Assembly: GCA_002778965.1 (NCBI GenBank)
Contig: PEXX01000040.1
Location: 498-18,237 of the forward strand
Direction of reading: 5' to 3'
DNA: 17,740 nt
Origin: Candidatus Kuenenbacteria bacterium CG08_land_8_20_14_0_20_37_23
GTDB taxonomy: Bacteria > Patescibacteriota > Patescibacteriia > UBA2196 > GWA2-42-15
Numbering within the stretch: the first letter of the stretch is position 1; every line of letters begins with the position of its first letter. Under the pieces are notes generated by a model. The model saw nothing but the letters and a program-made list of their open reading frames with translations. It searched no databases and was not told the DNA's origin. Position numbers and translations under genes: made by a program. This document shows, piece after piece, positions 16,367 through 17,740 of the stretch.

Positions 16367-16931
16367 GAATAAAATTTTTGTTATTTTTGGTGTCTCCGGT
16401 TCAGGGCAGGATACTGTGATAGAGGGGGTGATAGTAAAAGGCTTAAAGGCAGTGAGAGTCATTACCACAGCTACTAGAAAGATGCGGCCAAGAGAAAGGT
16501 TGGGTCAGCCTTATTATTTTATTAGCAAAAAAAAGTTTCGAGGAATGATTCTGGCTAACCGGTTTATAGAATGGGATCTGCATTATGGGGATTATTACGG
16601 TTGCACTTATCATGAGTTTGAAAGAGCCAGGAAGACCGGGAAAATCATTTTATGGAAAACTGATATAAAAGGAGCATTGACGATTAAGCGTAAATTTCCA
16701 GAGGCGATAACGATTTATATCAAACCTCCATCCCTGCAAGTCACATTAGCTAGAATAAGGAATAGAAAAACTGATAGCGCGGAGATCATTAAAAAGAGAT
16801 TAGTGGATATTAAAGCATATTTAAAATCGGAAAATGATGGGAAGTTTGATTATGTTTTAGTTAATTATGACGGCAGATTAAGAGAAACAGTAGATAAGGT
16901 AGCTACAATAATTAGAAAGAATATAATCTAG
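16359..16931 (+). CDS. Guanylate-kinase-like protein with altered P-loop (Lys to Gln)
   Basis: A 190-residue protein with the guanylate kinase layout. The P-loop region is GVSGSGQDT (11-19), followed by TTATRKMRPRE (36-46), YYFISKKKF (52-60), FIEWDLHYGDYYGCTY (69-84), the DIKGA motif (102-106), IKPPS (121-125) and NRKTDSAEIIKKRL (135-148). These correspond to the GMP-binding Arg/Tyr/Glu residues, the DVQGA strand and the lid of GMP kinase. The invariant Walker A Lys is Q17 and the following residue is Asp, so ATP binding is probably altered. It could be a catalytically weak or repurposed paralogue; whether a canonical gmk exists elsewhere in the genome cannot be seen. Starts at 16359 and 16365 are both possible, and neither has a ribosome-binding site. 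Confidence 0.75.
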   Translation: MRMNKIFVIFGVSGSGQDTVIEGVIVKGLKAVRVITTATRKMRPRERLGQPYYFISKKKFRGMILANRFIEWDLHYGDYYGCTYHEFERARKTGKIILWKTDIKGALTIKRKFPEAITIYIKPPSLQVTLARIRNRKTDSAEIIKKRLVDIKAYLKSENDGKFDYVLVNYDGRLRETVDKVATIIRKNII

Positions 16932-16951
16932 AACGATTAGGATAGTTTTTA

Positions 16952-16981
16952 TTGATAGCATATTTTTTGTTAAAATATATT
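16952..16981 (+). promoter_or_regulatory. Candidate promoter of the nested tRNA-Gly unit
   Basis: TTGATA (16952-16957), an 18-base spacer and TATATT (16976-16981) differ from consensus by one base each. Transcription would start near 16988, about 10 bases before the outer tRNA-like sequence. Outer and inner tRNA would then be on one transcript. The surrounding A/T richness, with a tandem AATATATTA, raises the chance of a random match. Confidence 0.45.
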
Positions 16982-17035
16982 AAATATATTAAAATCCGCT
17001 GGTATCGTATAATGGTTATTACTTTATTTTTCCCA

Positions 17036-17142
17036 GCCTGCCATAGCCTGAGCGAGTGTAGCACAACGGTTAGTGCATCAGCCTTCCAAGCTGAGGACGC
17101 CGGTCCGATTCCGGTCACTCGCTTTGGCAATGGCGGACAGGC
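17036..17142 (+). repeat. Complementary arms extending the acceptor stem of the inner tRNA-Gly
   Basis: Outside the inner tRNA, GCCTG (17036-17040) pairs with CAGGC (17138-17142), CCAT (17041-17044) with ATGG (17130-17133), and GCC (17046-17048) with GGC (17126-17128). A51-T123 pairs directly on the acceptor stem. One A-A mismatch, a small internal loop and a CGGA bulge (17134-17137) interrupt the helix. With the 7-bp acceptor stem this gives about 20 paired positions running from the outer anticodon loop into the inner tRNA. Confidence 0.75.
17052..17123 (+). tRNA. tRNA-Gly (anticodon UCC), nested inside another tRNA-Gly-like sequence
   Basis: Acceptor stem GCGAGTG/CACTCGC, D-arm GCAC-AACGGTTA-GTGC with G18 and G19, anticodon arm TCAGC-CTTCCAA-GCTGA giving UCC, a 4-nt variable loop, T-stem GCCGG/CCGGT, discriminator T. 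All stems are intact. The T-loop is TCCGATT, so position 55 (normally U, made into pseudouridine) is C. CCA is not encoded. It reads GGA/GGG codons. It is the insert within the split tRNA-Gly-like sequence and is flanked by complementary arms. Confidence 0.93.
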
Positions 17143-17198
17143 AAGTTGATGATGCGGGTGCCATTCACGCTACCCATTCTAAATATCCTAATTTATAA

Positions 17199-17535
17199 AT
17201 TAAAGTAAAAAACATTTTATGGCCTGAAAAGGACAAGGAAAAAAATAATTTGAAAGTATGTGTTCTACTATACATAGGACAATTAGATAAAGGATCGTCA
17301 GCAAGAAATTTTCCAGCAGGAATTATTTGATTCGTTTTTGACAAGAAAAACTACTGATGTTAAAAAATTATTAGAGAATAGGGAATTTGATAAATTTAAA
17401 GAAATCATAGAGTATATAATTAAAAATAAAAATAAATTTCCACAATATGATGATGATTGGTTTGGAGATTACGAAAAAGAATTAAAACAAGCACAAAATA
17501 ATTTTGATGAAAAATCCAGATTAATTAAAATTTGA
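17199..17535 (+). pseudogene. Possible frameshifted small gene remnant, or a 65-residue hypothetical ORF (17338-17535)
   Basis: One frame is open from 17199 to a TGA at 17328-17330, with protein-like content such as ILWPEKDKEKNNLKVCVLLY, but it has no ATG or GTG start. Another frame is open from 17287 to the stop at 17533-17535 and reads VKKLLENREFDKFKEIIEYI, then NKNKFPQYDDDWFGDYEKEL, which looks helical and highly charged. The second frame has only a TTG (17338) as start and continues upstream of it without one. The two overlap at 17287-17327, so a single frameshift would join them. I recognise no family. If neither is real, 17179-17577 is about 400 bases with no gene; no other structure is evident there. 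Confidence 0.3.
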
Positions 17536-17577
17536 ATTTCTTTGATTTCATTAACCAATGAATTTATGGATAGATAT

Positions 17578-17662
17578 GCCCGGGTGGTGGAATTGGTAGA
17601 CACGCAGGACTTAAAATCCTGTGACTTCGGTCATGCGGGTTCGATTCCCGCCCCGGGCACCA
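17578..17662 (+). tRNA. tRNA-Leu (anticodon UAA)
   Basis: Acceptor stem GCCCGGG/CCCGGGC, anticodon arm CAGGA-CTTAAAA-TCCTG with anticodon TAA, long variable arm GAC-TTCG-GTC, T-arm GCGGG-TTCGATT-CCCGC, discriminator A, and an encoded CCA (17660-17662). It reads UUA/UUG codons, the commonest Leu codons expected in such AT-rich genes. Confidence 0.98.
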
Positions 17663-17697
17663 CAAACGAACTAAAAGGTTTTTTGGAAGCCCAAAGG

Positions 17698-17720
17698 TGG
17701 GACGCGCGAAGCGCGTCCCA
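17698..17720. repeat. Perfect GC-rich hairpin downstream of tRNA-Leu(UAA)
   Basis: A 10-bp stem (TGGGACGCGC with GCGCGTCCCA) closes a GAA loop, in otherwise AT-rich surroundings. It starts 36 bases after the tRNA CCA. No T-run follows, so it is not a standard terminator; a REP-like element or an RNA 3' stabiliser are alternatives. Its GCGAAGCG centre recurs at 13440-13460. Confidence 0.65.
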
Positions 17721-17740
17721 AGGATTCCCGCCGGATTTCC

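Larger units (their letters stand above)
16998..17178 (+). pseudogene. Split, decayed tRNA-Gly(UCC)-like sequence interrupted at the anticodon loop
   Basis: The 5' part (16998-17033, 36 nt) has an acceptor strand GCTGGTA, TC, D-arm GTATAATGGTTATTAC, and TTTATT-TT before anticodon TCC at exactly positions 34-36. The 3' part (17143-17178, 36 nt) has AA at 37-38, the strand GTTGA, variable loop TGAT, T-arm GCGGG-TGCCATT-CACGC, acceptor strand TACCCAT and discriminator T. Joined, they give a 72-nt tRNA with correct spacing everywhere. The first 25 nt closely match bacterial tRNA-Gly(UCC) as I remember it (E. coli glyT). Decay shows as mismatches at 2-71, 3-70, 30-40 and 52-62, wobble pairs in the anticodon stem, and a T-loop lacking TTC. 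No CCA is encoded. Between the two parts lies a 109-nt insert that contains an intact tRNA-Gly. Confidence 0.75.

Noticed and set aside
17008..17013. Perfect TATAAT that could be the -10 box of tRNA-Gly
   Set aside because: It is part of the D-arm of the outer tRNA-Gly-like sequence (GTATAATGG also occurs in ordinary tRNA-Gly genes), and no -35 box is found at 16-18 bases. A secondary role as an internal promoter cannot be excluded.
1..17740. UGA read as glycine, as in some CPR lineages
   Set aside because: TGA ends several genes, including three ATGA overlaps, and both Gly anticodons are UCC.
1..17740. CRISPR array, transposase or integrase
   Set aside because: No regularly spaced direct repeats of array type and no recombinase or transposase motif were found, so the nested tRNA has no visible mobile enzyme beside it.

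Overview
The window is AT-rich, densely packed bacterial DNA. The mix of genes points to a Patescibacteria/CPR-type genome: a bifunctional phosphoglucose/phosphomannose isomerase, a long run of multi-pass GT-C membrane glycosyltransferases, ATGA stop/start overlaps, few Shine-Dalgarno sites, a guanylate-kinase-like protein with an odd P-loop, and an HD-type CCA-adding enzyme. This is an inference from gene content; no rRNA or other marker is present. TGA is a normal stop (three ATGA overlaps end genes with it) and the Gly anticodons are UCC, so UGA-to-Gly recoding is not supported.

Region 1 (2-11225, all +) reads as one surface-glycosylation operon. It opens with the 3' end of the isomerase that links fructose-6-P, glucose-6-P and mannose-6-P. 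Then come an STT3-like GT-C protein, an ALG5-like GT2, a radical SAM/SPASM-like protein, three further GT-C membrane proteins, a DPM1-like polyprenyl-phosphate mannose synthase and a GT39-like transferase. The two soluble GT2 enzymes would make polyprenyl-P-sugars on the cytoplasmic face, and the GT-C enzymes would use them outside. A convergent DUF2079 membrane protein (13236-11269, -) ends the block.

Region 2 (13237-13702) holds a possible 47-residue ORF (-), a strong bidirectional terminator hairpin, tRNA-Leu(GAG) (-), and two well-formed promoters whose predicted start sites fall on the ATG of the DUF2079 gene and of cca. This suggests leaderless mRNAs.

Region 3 (13703-16931, +) is housekeeping: a CCA-adding enzyme with HD domain, an RluA-family pseudouridine synthase, and a guanylate-kinase-like protein with Gln in place of the P-loop Lys.

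Region 4 (16932-17740) carries the most unusual signal. An intact tRNA-Gly(UCC) (17052-17123) sits inside a second, decayed tRNA-Gly(UCC)-like sequence. That outer sequence is split exactly at its anticodon loop (5' part 16998-17033, 3' part 17143-17178). The 109-nt insert begins and ends with complementary arms that extend the inner acceptor stem, so the whole can be drawn as a tRNA inside a tRNA. After it come a possible frameshifted gene remnant, tRNA-Leu(UAA), and a GC-rich hairpin whose GCGAAGCG core also occurs next to the other tRNA-Leu.
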